64,000 bases of DNA from Myxococcus fulvus (GTDB lineage Bacteria; Myxococcota; Myxococcia; Myxococcales; Myxococcaceae). The DNA lies in contig NZ_FOIB01000019.1 of assembly GCF_900111765.1 (NCBI RefSeq), forward strand, positions 1 through 64,000. Reading direction: 5' to 3'. The notes under the pieces were generated by a model, which saw only the letters and a list, made by a program, of their open reading frames with translations, was not told the origin of the DNA and made no database searches. Below are positions 15,880-24,450 of this stretch, in pieces; the stretch's first letter is position 1, and each line of letters opens with the position of its first letter. A program made the translations under genes and the position numbers.

Positions 15880-16650
15880 GGTGAGCATCCGCGCGATGAG
15901 GGCCGCCCGCGACTGCACGCCGAAGTGGCGATAGAGCACCTTCGTGTATTGGTTCACGGTGAAGCGGCTGATGCCGAGCCGGGCGGCGATCTGCTTGTCT
16001 CCGAGGCCCTGCAGCAGGAGCGTCAACGTCTGTCGCTCGCGGGGGGACAACGCCGGGGCGGGCGGGGCGCTCCGCGGTGGAGCCCGTGGCTCGAGCATCG
16101 CGCCGCACTCGGTGTGGAACAGGTGCAGCAGCTCCCGGTCCGCGACATCGAAGGGGCGAGCATTCCGCGCGCGATAGATTCCGATGCCCCGCGCCGCTCC
16201 TGTCGTCCCGGACCAGCGGCTCGAATAGAGGGAGTCATCGAGCCCCGTGGGGCGCAGGTAGCGGTCGACATAGGGCGCGCCATACCAGGTGCGGTCCTCC
16301 ACCAGCTCCCGGCGCGTCGCCGTGACGATTCCCTCGGGAGCCGACGCGCCGCGCTCCCTCAAGGAGCGGATGGCGGGATTGCAGCCACTCCCCAACCGCC
16401 GGAGCGCGTCGAGGGCCGCGACCGCCTGCCCGTCCCATCCCTCCAGGACGAGCGCCGCGAAGCCCCTGCGTGCTCCCGGTCTGAAGTCTGGCTCCAGGAC
16501 ACACGCTCCCGCCTCCGCCTCCAGGATGCGACAGATTCCACGCAGCAGATGCCGGGAGCGCAGCTCCGCCGCCGGCGGCAGCTCATGGGCCTCGTTGAGC
16601 AGGCGAACGAGTGCATGCACTTGCGAACTTCGAAGGGTGCCACCCCGCAT
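15772..16650 (-). CDS. LuxR-family transcriptional regulator
   Basis: 292 aa. The N-terminal ~190 residues resemble a GAF-like sensing region without clear ligand residues. A LuxR helix-turn-helix lies at about residues 205-260 (LSPRERQTLTLLLQGLGDKQIAARLG split across two helices, then SRFTVNQYTKVLYRHFGV). About 36 codons at the C-terminus, after MLTSGLH, are composed of LysR antisense sequence and look non-native. This suggests the original stop was lost and the frame ran on into the neighbour. Confidence 0.8.
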   Translation of the reverse strand: MRGGTLRSSQVHALVRLLNEAHELPPAAELRSRHLLRGICRILEAEAGACVLEPDFRPGARRGFAALVLEGWDGQAVAALDALRRLGSGCNPAIRSLRERGASAPEGIVTATRRELVEDRTWYGAPYVDRYLRPTGLDDSLYSSRWSGTTGAARGIGIYRARNARPFDVADRELLHLFHTECGAMLEPRAPPRSAPPAPALSPRERQTLTLLLQGLGDKQIAARLGISRFTVNQYTKVLYRHFGVQSRAALIARMLTSGLHRADEVDECPQRRREVVTAGVVEHRTREARPP

Positions 16651-16866
16651 GAGGACCTCCGGTTCTCGCCATCCCCATCATCTTCCCTGCTTTCGTCGGA
16701 TTTCCAGTAGTGCCGGGCTGGGCCGCCTCGGCGCGGTGCATGCCGTGGCGCGTTTGCGCATCAGCCCGGGTGATTCCCGCCGGAAGCCGGACGCCTGTCC
16801 GCCTGGCCTGCACCCGGCGAATGGATTGCAGCCGGCATCCCCGGGGCGTACCTTCGCGCTAGATAC

Positions 16867-16878
16867 ATGGGCTCCCAT
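16867..16878. promoter_or_regulatory. Palindrome over the MarR start region, candidate autoregulatory operator
   Basis: ATGGG, two bases, CCCAT is a perfect dyad embedded in an AT-rich stretch (TAGATAC before, ATATAAAAC after) that could include a -10 box. If transcription starts downstream of it, the dyad would be a MarR operator and the true start codon would be the GTG at 16921. Confidence 0.35.
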
Positions 16879-17406
16879 ATAAAACGAACCGCCAGCGCGG
16901 AGCAGGGCGAGGTGCGGGAGGTGATGGACGGCATCCGCCGTCTGGTGCGCCTGCTGCGGGTGTCGGCCCGGGCCTCCGAGCGGGTGGTGGGCATCAGCGG
17001 CGCGCAGCTCTTCGTGTTGCAGCGACTGGCGGAGGCCGGCCCCTGCTCCATCAACACGCTGGCCGAGCAGACCCTCACCCACCAGAGCAGCGTGTCGGTG
17101 GTGGTGGCGCGCCTCATCGAGCGAGGGCTCGTCACCCGCAGGCCCTCGCCGGAGGACGGCCGCCGGGTGGAGGTCTCCCTGGCGCCCGCGGGCAAGGCGC
17201 TGCTGCGCGAGGCGCCGCCCCTGGCCCAGGTGCAGCTCATCGCCGGGCTGCGGAAGCTCCAGCCCGGGGTCCGTGAGGGATTGGCGCGCGGCCTGTCCGC
17301 GCTGGTGTCGGAGCTGGGGCTGGATGGCGACTCGCCGCCGCTCTTCTTCGAGGAAGAGAAGAAGCCGCGCGGGCGGCGCAAGGAGAAGCGGGATGGAACG
17401 GCCTGA
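16867..17406 (+). CDS. MarR-family transcriptional regulator
   Basis: 179 aa if ATG 16867 is used. The winged helix-turn-helix is clear (CSINTLAEQTLTHQSSVSVV then LIERGLVTRRPSPEDGRRVE), and a Lys/Arg-rich tail follows. ATG 16867 has no ribosome binding site. An in-frame GTG at 16921 with a GCGAGG sequence upstream would remove the first 18 residues and still keep the domain. It overlaps the ClC channel gene by 14 bp, so the two are translationally coupled; it probably senses ionic or acid stress or a small phenolic compound and controls this operon. Confidence 0.85.
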   Translation: MGSHIKRTASAEQGEVREVMDGIRRLVRLLRVSARASERVVGISGAQLFVLQRLAEAGPCSINTLAEQTLTHQSSVSVVVARLIERGLVTRRPSPEDGRRVEVSLAPAGKALLREAPPLAQVQLIAGLRKLQPGVREGLARGLSALVSELGLDGDSPPLFFEEEKKPRGRRKEKRDGTA

Positions 17407-19279
17407 AGGAGAGCGCGTCGAGGAGGGCCAGGGACACGGCCCCCAGGCGCGGGAGTCCCTGCCGGTGGCCCCGTCGATGGGGCCCGCGCTGGCGGACGTG
17501 CGCACGCCGCGCGCGCTGGAGCCCGTGGACCGGCGCGTGGTGTTCATCAGCGCCATCGCCGTGGTGGTGGCGCTGGCCGCGGGCCTGGTGGCGCAGCTCT
17601 TGGGCGCGCTCATCGAGCTCTTCACGAACATCGCCTTCTTCGGCCGCTTCAGCGCCAGTCCCGTGTCCCCGGGGGATAACACCCTGGGCCCGTGGGTCAT
17701 CGTGGTGCCGGTGGCGGGCGCGCTCATCGTCGGCGTCATGGCGCGCTATGGCTCGCGCGCCATCCGAGGCCACGGCATCCCCGAGGCGATGGAGAACGTG
17801 CTCTACAACCAGAGCCGCATCCCGCCGCGCATGACGTTCCTCAAGCCGCTGTCATCGGCGGTGGCCATCGGCACCGGAGGCCCCTTCGGCGCGGAGGGAC
17901 CCATCATCGCCACGGGTGGCGCGCTGGGCTCGCTGGTGGGACAGCTGCTCCACGTCACCGCGGACGAGCGCAAGGCGCTGCTGGCCGCGGGCGCGGCGGC
18001 GGGCATGGCGGCCACGTTCGGCGCGCCGGTGTCCGCGGTGCTGCTCGCGGTGGAGCTGCTCCTGTTCGAGTACCGACCCCGCTCGGTCATCCCCGTGGCG
18101 CTGGCCACCGCCACCGCGACGGGCGTGCGCCTGGCCTTCGTGGGGGGCGCGCCCGCGTTCGCCATGCCGGACCTGCTGCCGCCGAGCGGCGCCGCGCTCG
18201 CCTTCTACGTCGTGCTGGGCGCGCTGGTGGGCGTGGCGTCCACGTGGGTCACCCGCGCGGTGTATGCCATTGAAGACGCCTTCGAGAAGCTGCCGGTGCA
18301 CTGGATGTGGTGGCCGGCGCTGGGCGCGGTGGTGGTGGGCGTGGTGGGCTACTTCTCCCCGCGCACGCTGGGCGTGGGCTACACCAACATCGAGGACATC
18401 CTCTCCGGCCGCTTCGTGGGCACGGCGATGCTCTTCTTCTGCGCGATGAAGTTCATCTCCTGGTCGGTGGCGCTGGGCAGCGGCACCTCGGGCGGCACGC
18501 TGGCGCCGCTCTTCACGCTGGGCGGCGGCCTGGGCTCGGGACTGGGGTTGTTGGCCATGCACCTGGCGCCGGGGCTGGGCGTGGACGTGCGCGTGGCGGC
18601 GCTGGTGGGGATGGCGGCCATCTTCGCGGGGGCGTCCCGAGCGCTGTTGGCCTCGGTGGTGTTCGCCTTCGAGACGACGCGTCAGCCCATGGGGCTGTTG
18701 CCGCTCCTGGGCGGCTGCGCGGCGGCGTATCTCGTCTCCGCGTTGATGATGCGTCACTCCATCATGACGGAGAAGCTGGCCCGGCGAGGCGGACGCGTCC
18801 TCACCGAGTACGGCGTCGACGCGCTGGGGCAATCGCTGGTGCGCGACGTGGGGCTCAGGCCCGTGGTGTCGCTGGAGGCCGAGCGTTCGTTGGAGGATGT
18901 GCGCGCGTGGCTCGCCTCCGGCGCACCGGGCACCACGCACCAGGGCTTCCCGGTGGTGGATGAAGGAGGGCTCGTCGGCGTGGTCACCCGCCGAGACCTG
19001 CTGGATGGCCGCGACGCGACGGGCCGGCGTGTGCGTGCGCTGGTGAAGCGTGCTCCGGCGGTGGCGTACGCGGACAGCTCGCTGCGCGAGGCGGCGGACT
19101 TGATGGTGGAGGAGGGCGTGGGCCGACTGCCGGTGGTGCACCGCGACGCGCCCACACGCGTGGTGGGCATCCTGACGCGCAGCGACCTGCTCGGTGCCAA
19201 CAGGCGGAGGCTGGAGGACTCGCGGCGGATGGAGCGGGGCGTCGGAGGCCCCCGGCGAACGAACGCTCAGCCGGCATGA
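17393..19279 (+). CDS. ClC-family chloride channel/transporter with tandem CBS domains
   Basis: 628 aa. A long polar N-terminus precedes ten or more membrane segments from about residue 47. Selectivity-filter motifs are present: GHGIPE (127-132), GPFGAEGP (163-170, with the gating Glu168) and GTSGGTLAPLF in place of GxFxP. A C-terminal pair of CBS domains (from ~510) should give nucleotide- or ionic-strength-dependent gating. An AAGGAG site precedes ATG 17393, which lies inside the end of the MarR gene. Confidence 0.92.
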   Translation: MERPEGERVEEGQGHGPQARESLPVAPSMGPALADVRTPRALEPVDRRVVFISAIAVVVALAAGLVAQLLGALIELFTNIAFFGRFSASPVSPGDNTLGPWVIVVPVAGALIVGVMARYGSRAIRGHGIPEAMENVLYNQSRIPPRMTFLKPLSSAVAIGTGGPFGAEGPIIATGGALGSLVGQLLHVTADERKALLAAGAAAGMAATFGAPVSAVLLAVELLLFEYRPRSVIPVALATATATGVRLAFVGGAPAFAMPDLLPPSGAALAFYVVLGALVGVASTWVTRAVYAIEDAFEKLPVHWMWWPALGAVVVGVVGYFSPRTLGVGYTNIEDILSGRFVGTAMLFFCAMKFISWSVALGSGTSGGTLAPLFTLGGGLGSGLGLLAMHLAPGLGVDVRVAALVGMAAIFAGASRALLASVVFAFETTRQPMGLLPLLGGCAAAYLVSALMMRHSIMTEKLARRGGRVLTEYGVDALGQSLVRDVGLRPVVSLEAERSLEDVRAWLASGAPGTTHQGFPVVDEGGLVGVVTRRDLLDGRDATGRRVRALVKRAPAVAYADSSLREAADLMVEEGVGRLPVVHRDAPTRVVGILTRSDLLGANRRRLEDSRRMERGVGGPRRTNAQPA

Positions 19280-19366
19280 AGGCCATGCAATGAGAGTCGT
19301 CGAGCCGACGCCGCGGGTACGCTACCCTCGCTCGCCACACCCCTGGAGTGTTGCGAGGAGCAGGAC

Positions 19367-20011
19367 ATGACCATCACCATCACCGCATTCGAGAACTCGC
19401 CGGACGGCGGCAGGGGCCTGGCGCGGGACATGCGGGTGCGCTGGGCGCTGGAAGAGGTGGGCCAGCCCTACGACGTCCGACTGCTGTCGTTCGCGGCGCT
19501 CAAGGAGCCCGCGCACAAGGCGCTGCATCCGTTCGGTCAGATTCCGACCTATGAGGACGGCGAGCTGGTCCTGTTCGAGTCCGGCGCCATCCTCATCCAC
19601 CTGGCGGAGCGGCACGGTGGCCTGCTGCCGAAGGAGGGGAATGCCCGGGCGCGTGCGATTGCGTGGATGTTCGCGGCGCTCAACACGGTGGAGCCGGCCA
19701 TCTTCGACCGCAGCCTGGTGACGATTCTCGAGCGCGACCAGCCCTGGTTCGAGCATCGCCTGCGCGCGCTGGATGAGCTCATCCGCAAGCGGCTGGGTGA
19801 CCTCTCCGCGCGCCTGGGCGACGCGGACTGGCTGGACGGCGCCTTCAGCGCGGCGGACATCCTGATGGTGACCGTCCTGCGCAGGCTGCACGGGACGGGC
19901 CTCATGGAGGCGTATCCGAACCTGGTCGCCTATGTCGCGCGCGCCGAGGCGCGGCCCGCCTACCAGCGCGCCTTCGCCGCGCAGCGGGCGGTGTTCGACG
20001 CGGCCCGTTGA
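19367..20011 (+). CDS. Glutathione S-transferase family protein
   Basis: 214 aa. A thioredoxin-fold N-terminal domain has the cis-proline motif HPFGQIPTYEDGELVLFES, whose final Glu-Ser binds the glutathione gamma-glutamyl group. An all-alpha C-terminal domain contains the N-capping motif FSAADILMV. GSTs conjugate or isomerise electrophiles using glutathione. A GAGGAG site lies upstream of ATG 19367. Confidence 0.9.
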   Translation: MTITITAFENSPDGGRGLARDMRVRWALEEVGQPYDVRLLSFAALKEPAHKALHPFGQIPTYEDGELVLFESGAILIHLAERHGGLLPKEGNARARAIAWMFAALNTVEPAIFDRSLVTILERDQPWFEHRLRALDELIRKRLGDLSARLGDADWLDGAFSAADILMVTVLRRLHGTGLMEAYPNLVAYVARAEARPAYQRAFAAQRAVFDAAR

Positions 20012-20028
20012 GGTGGGAGGGTCGCGTG

Positions 20029-20054
20029 GGAGGCCGGGCTGCCTGGCGGCCTCC
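20029..20054. terminator. Hairpin terminator after the GST gene
   Basis: The 8-bp stem GGAGGCCG / CGGCCTCC with a 10-base loop lies just downstream of the GST stop codon. No T-run. Confidence 0.5.
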
Positions 20055-20254
20055 GCGCGAACGGGCTGAAATCCCACGGCGTGCGTGCTAGACAGGGCAT
20101 GCGCTGGTCCTGCCAGCGCTACCATGGCCTAGGTCACCCCAAACCCCATCGATTCGAGGACGCCCGTCGTCCTCTCGACCGCGCCGCACACGTCCGCCGT
20201 GTGCCGTCGGGTTTGAAGTGCCTCACCCCCCACGCCGCTTCAGGAGTCATCGCC

Positions 20255-21364
20255 ATGCATGGCCGCATTGCGCACGAGCTCGTGCACCCACCTCCAGGCA
20301 TCCTCGCCGAGGTCCACGCCTTCCTCCACGGGCTCGGTGCGCCCGCGTATCGCTACCACCAGTTGGTGACGGCCTTTCAGCGCGGCGCGCAGGGGTTCGA
20401 GGAGGTCCGAGACCTGCCGGGAGACCTCCGGCGGCAGCTCGTCTCCCGCTTCGGGCCGACGGTCCTCCCGCTCGAGGTCGAGTCCGTGCGCACGGGAGAG
20501 CAGGTCGAGAAGGTGCTCTTCCGCACGCGCTCGGGTGCGCGGGTGGAGACCGTTCTGTCTCGCTACCGCGCCGGCTGGGCCTCGGTCTGTGTGTCCACCC
20601 AGGCGGGCTGTGGTCTGGCGTGTTCGTTCTGTGCCACGGGGGCGCTGGGGCTCGAGCGCAACCTGAGCGCCGACGAGATTTGCGCTCAGGTCGTGCACCA
20701 ACGGTGGAGCTCGGGGCCTGGGGGGGCTCCGAAGAGCGTCGCGTTCATGGGGATGGGTGAGGCGCTCGCCAATCCGAACGTGCTCACCGCGCTGAGCGTG
20801 CTCACGTCGCCGGGATTGGGCGGACTGTCACCGCGTCGAATCACCGTCTCGACGGTGGGCCTCGCGCCGGCGCTCCAGGCGCTCACCGAGGCGCACCCGC
20901 AGGTCACCCTGACGCTCTCGGTGCACTCCGCGTTCCCCGAGCAGCGCGCGCAGCTCATCCCGCTCGAGCGTCGCTACTCCCTGGAGGAGAACCTCGCCAT
21001 CCTGGACCGACACGTGGTGCGCGCGCGGCGGAAGACCTATCTGGCGTACCTCCTGATTGAGGGTGTCAATGACTCCGAGGACCACCTCGTCGCGCTCGGG
21101 CGGCTGGTGCAACGCAGGACCCGGCCCGAGCTCTTTCACGTCAGCGTCATCCGCTACAACGCGGCCTTCGGGGCGGACCCGTCGTTCCGGGCCCCGGTGT
21201 CGTCGAAGGTCGACGACTTCGTGGCGGGGCTGCACCGCCTGGGCGTCTCGGCGACGCGACGACAGCAGTTCGGGGCGGACATCGATGCGGCGTGCGGACA
21301 GTTGCGTGCCGAGTCGATGGCACGCCTTGGCCGCCGCCGCCCCACGGGCGACCCGCTGGGATGA
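20255..21364 (+). CDS. Cfr-like radical-SAM 23S rRNA (adenine-2503) methyltransferase
   Basis: 369 aa. The 4Fe-4S radical SAM motif CxxxCxxC is C119-GLA-C123-SF-C126, and the methyl-carrying Cys is C347 in ADIDAACGQL. The motif MGMGEALAN replaces the MGMGEPL usual in housekeeping RlmN. By recall, several further stretches, such as KVLF...RVETV...Y(K/R)AGW and LSPRR(L/I)(S/T)(I/V)STIG/VG, resemble the staphylococcal resistance enzyme Cfr more than RlmN. RlmN adds C2-methyl to A2503; Cfr adds C8-methyl and confers resistance to phenicols, lincosamides, oxazolidinones, pleuromutilins and streptogramin A. ATG 20255 has AGGAG nine bases upstream; an in-frame extension upstream lacks similarity. 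Cfr-type activity is inferred, not shown. Confidence 0.82.
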   Translation: MHGRIAHELVHPPPGILAEVHAFLHGLGAPAYRYHQLVTAFQRGAQGFEEVRDLPGDLRRQLVSRFGPTVLPLEVESVRTGEQVEKVLFRTRSGARVETVLSRYRAGWASVCVSTQAGCGLACSFCATGALGLERNLSADEICAQVVHQRWSSGPGGAPKSVAFMGMGEALANPNVLTALSVLTSPGLGGLSPRRITVSTVGLAPALQALTEAHPQVTLTLSVHSAFPEQRAQLIPLERRYSLEENLAILDRHVVRARRKTYLAYLLIEGVNDSEDHLVALGRLVQRRTRPELFHVSVIRYNAAFGADPSFRAPVSSKVDDFVAGLHRLGVSATRRQQFGADIDAACGQLRAESMARLGRRRPTGDPLG

Positions 21365-21471
21365 CCCTGGTGGGGGCCGGGGCGCCGGGAACTTTCGTGC
21401 GCCTCGGGTTCCCAGGAATCGCGGCTCGCGCATTAGCCGCTCCGAAGCGACATTTCTCGGAGGCAGTGCGC

Positions 21472-23157
21472 ATGCGATTCCGTGGTCTTGCAGCAGTCCT
21501 TTCCCTCATCCTGTCCGCTTGTTCCTCGGGCCCCGTGGACGCGCCCGCGAGCCAGGAGTCGCTCGCCGGTGAGCACCAGTCCCTGGAGCCGGGCGAGGTT
21601 TCGCTGTTCCTGGATTCGGCCCGTCCCACCATCGCGATGGACAGCGATACCGCGGCGGTGGAGCTGGGGATGAAGTTCCGCGTGACGGCCCCTGGCACCG
21701 TGCGGGGCGTGCGCTTCTTCAAGGGTGGGGCGCAGAACGTCGGTCCCCACCGCGTGAGCCTGTGGAGCCGGACGGGCACGAAGCTCGCGGAGGCGACGTC
21801 CACGAGCGAGACGACGACGGGGTGGCAGACGGTGCGTCTGGCGTCCCCCGTCACCGTCACCGTGGGGACCACCTATGTCGTGTCGTACTACGCGTCCGCC
21901 GGGCGGTATGGCGCCACCGTGGGCGGCTTCAACGCGGGCAAGTCGCGCGGCCCCATCCAGGGGCTCGCCTCGGGCGTGGACGGGGTCAACGGCGTCTATC
22001 GCTACGGGGGCGGCTTCCCGACGCAGGGCTATCAGAACACCGACTACGCGGTGGACGTGGTCTTCCTCCCGGACACCACGGAGCCCACGCCGGACACGCA
22101 GGCGCCGACGGCTCCCTCCGGGCTCGTCGCTTCCGTGGTGTCCGCGAGCGCCATCAACCTGAGCTGGGGCGCCTCCACGGACAATGTCGGTGTCGTGGCC
22201 TACGACGTCTTCCGGGGGGGCGTGCAGCTCGCCTCCACGTCGAGCCGCACCTATTCGGACACGGGCCTCACGGCGGCCACGGCCTACAGCTACCTGGTGA
22301 AGGCGCGTGATGCGGCGGGCAATGTCAGCGCGAACTCGAACACCGTCACCGCGACGACCCAGTCGGCCCCTCCGTCCGGCGGCTTCCCGAACGCGAGCAC
22401 GACGGGGGTGCCGGCGGGGACGCAGCTGACGCCCTACACGGGGCCCTGCACCATCACCGTGGCCAACACGGTCATCGACGCGAAGACGGTGAACTGTGAC
22501 CTCAACATCCGCGCGGCGGGCGTCATCATCCGCAACTCGAAGATCAACGGCAGCGTCGCCACGGACGAGAACTCCACGGGCTTCTCCTTCACCCTCACCG
22601 ACTCCCACGTCGACGCGGGTGACCGGTACGCCACGGGCGTGGGCGCCGTGAACTTCACCGCCATCCGCGTGCACGTCGAGGGCGGCAATCGCTCCATGCA
22701 CTGCTGGCACGACTGCGAGATTCGCGACTCCTACGTCCATGGCCAGATGACGGACGAGACGGGGATGGCGCACGAGTCCGGCATCCGGATGGGCCGCAAC
22801 GTCACGCTCCGGCACAACACCATCATCTGCGACGCGCCGAACATCCCGCCCGACGCGGGGTGCTCGGCGGCGCTCACCGGCTATGGTGACTTCGCGCCGG
22901 TGGAGAACAACCTGGTGGAGAACAACTACTTCCCGGGCACGACGGGCGGCTTCTGCGCCTACGGCGGCTCGTCCAGGGGCAAGCCGTACTCGGACGCGAC
23001 GAACAACATCCGCTTCATCGGCAACGTTTTCGGTCGCGGTGAGAGCGGGCGCTGTGGCTGGTACGGCGCCATCACCAGCTTCGACACCTCGGAGCCGGGG
23101 AACGTCTGGTCCAACAACACGTGGGAGGACGGCACCGTCCTCCCGCCGTCGAACTAG
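21472..23157 (+). CDS. Surface lipoprotein: DUF4082 - fibronectin III - parallel beta-helix
   Basis: 561 aa. A short signal peptide ends in a lipobox, LILSAC, so Cys17 is the lipidation site. Residues ~40-200 match a DUF4082 beta-sandwich (the stretch from FLDSARPTIA to YYASAGRYG). Residues ~215-300 are a fibronectin type III domain, and the rest is a right-handed beta-helix rich in NN-x-(I/V) turns with several Cys. DUF4082 and FN3 are carbohydrate-enzyme accessory modules, so the protein may bind or cleave extracellular polysaccharide. ATG 21472 has a CGGAGG ribosome binding site. Confidence 0.85.
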   Translation: MRFRGLAAVLSLILSACSSGPVDAPASQESLAGEHQSLEPGEVSLFLDSARPTIAMDSDTAAVELGMKFRVTAPGTVRGVRFFKGGAQNVGPHRVSLWSRTGTKLAEATSTSETTTGWQTVRLASPVTVTVGTTYVVSYYASAGRYGATVGGFNAGKSRGPIQGLASGVDGVNGVYRYGGGFPTQGYQNTDYAVDVVFLPDTTEPTPDTQAPTAPSGLVASVVSASAINLSWGASTDNVGVVAYDVFRGGVQLASTSSRTYSDTGLTAATAYSYLVKARDAAGNVSANSNTVTATTQSAPPSGGFPNASTTGVPAGTQLTPYTGPCTITVANTVIDAKTVNCDLNIRAAGVIIRNSKINGSVATDENSTGFSFTLTDSHVDAGDRYATGVGAVNFTAIRVHVEGGNRSMHCWHDCEIRDSYVHGQMTDETGMAHESGIRMGRNVTLRHNTIICDAPNIPPDAGCSAALTGYGDFAPVENNLVENNYFPGTTGGFCAYGGSSRGKPYSDATNNIRFIGNVFGRGESGRCGWYGAITSFDTSEPGNVWSNNTWEDGTVLPPSN

Positions 23158-23175
23158 CGAGGCGTCCCGGAGGTC

Positions 23176-24450
23176 TCAATCGTGTCGCTCGATGGGGACC
23201 TCCACGCCCGTGGCCTCCCAGACGTTGCCCGCGGCGGACAGCTGCGTCTGGGTGCTCACCAGCACGGCGCAGTCGTAGATGGTCCGCGCGCCGAAGACGT
23301 TGTTGCGCACCGCCATGCCTTGCAGGCTCGCGCCGCCCGCGTGGCCCAGGTTCACGATGCAACTGCCCCGGTCCAGGCGGTTGCGCTCCACCCTCACATC
23401 GCGCGTGGGGCCGGCCTCCTGGTTCACGAAGATGGCCGCGCCGACGTCCTCCCCCGGGCCATGCACGTTGCTGTCGTAGATGCCGATGTCGCTGCCCCCG
23501 AAGACGCTGATGCCGTACTGGGCACCCACCGGGTCCAGGGCGTGGATCCACGTGGACTCCACCCGCGCGCCGGAGCGCAGGCTCATCCCCACCACCACCC
23601 CGTGGATGTTCATCCGACGCGCGGTGAAGCCTCCGCCCACCACCCCCCACTGCAGCGTGGACGACTCCTCGGCGAAGACCTCCACGTCCTCCATCACGAC
23701 CCCTGTCACCCCGGTGACGTTGATGATGCCGTCGATTTCACGCGGCACCGGCGCATGCACCACGCAGCGGCGCACGGTGACGTCGTTCGCGCGGATGATG
23801 AGCCGGCCGTGGATGTCCCGGTCCTCGAGCACGGCCCCCGGCGTGTCCACCACGAGGTCTCCCTCATGTCGGACCAGGACCGCCCCCGCGGGCACGCCGG
23901 TGTTCCTCGGGCCTGGTAGGCCCGGGTTGGCGCGGCAGGAGACGTTGGCGGGGCAGGCCTTGCACGCGCCGTCCTCGCAGCGGAAGCCATCCGCGCATTC
24001 GATGGGCTCGGAGCACGGAGGCTGTGAGAGCCCCAGGTCCTCGAGCGCGGAGAGCTGACCGAAGCTGCGAGTGCCCTCGCTCCAGGCTCCGGCCATCGGC
24101 GCCGGGAGCCCCGCGCGGGTCATCCGCACGAGCGACGCGGGGCCACGGTGCCCCGGCGCCGACTCGGCGCGCATCTCCACGCGCGCGGGTATAGCGAGTG
24201 TCCTCCCGGAAGGCTCCAGGGCATAGGTCGCTCCCACCGACCAGTCCCGTGTCCCCTGTTCCTGGAGCGAGACAGTCTCCTCGCCCGCGAGCGCCCCCGG
24301 TGGAATCGTCACGCGCACGCGACCATCACGGGAGGTGACAGTGCCTCCCTCGCGCCCGATGACACGCACGTCGGGACGGCCGCGCGCATCGAAGAGCCCT
24401 TCGCCACACGCGAGCAGGCCCAGCGCCGCGACGAGGAGCCGCTTTCGCAT
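23176..24450 (-). CDS. Beta-helix lipoprotein, last gene of the sigma/caspase operon
   Basis: 424 aa. The signal peptide ends at LGLLAC. A ZU5-like domain near residues 25-120 carries the typical GGTVTSRDGRVRVTIPPGAL, followed by a small Cys-rich segment (CSEPIECADGFRCEDGACKAC broken over ~21 residues) and a parallel beta-helix to the end. ATG 24450 shares its A with the TGA of the caspase gene, so translation is coupled. Its cell-surface location fits the caspase/beta-barrel partner; the biochemical role is unknown. Confidence 0.8.
   Translation of the reverse strand: MRKRLLVAALGLLACGEGLFDARGRPDVRVIGREGGTVTSRDGRVRVTIPPGALAGEETVSLQEQGTRDWSVGATYALEPSGRTLAIPARVEMRAESAPGHRGPASLVRMTRAGLPAPMAGAWSEGTRSFGQLSALEDLGLSQPPCSEPIECADGFRCEDGACKACPANVSCRANPGLPGPRNTGVPAGAVLVRHEGDLVVDTPGAVLEDRDIHGRLIIRANDVTVRRCVVHAPVPREIDGIINVTGVTGVVMEDVEVFAEESSTLQWGVVGGGFTARRMNIHGVVVGMSLRSGARVESTWIHALDPVGAQYGISVFGGSDIGIYDSNVHGPGEDVGAAIFVNQEAGPTRDVRVERNRLDRGSCIVNLGHAGGASLQGMAVRNNVFGARTIYDCAVLVSTQTQLSAAGNVWEATGVEVPIERHD

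Noticed and set aside
20255..21364. Straightforward RlmN assignment
   Set aside because: MGMGEALAN and other stretches look closer to Cfr, but the two families overlap; I kept a Cfr-like call pending phylogeny.
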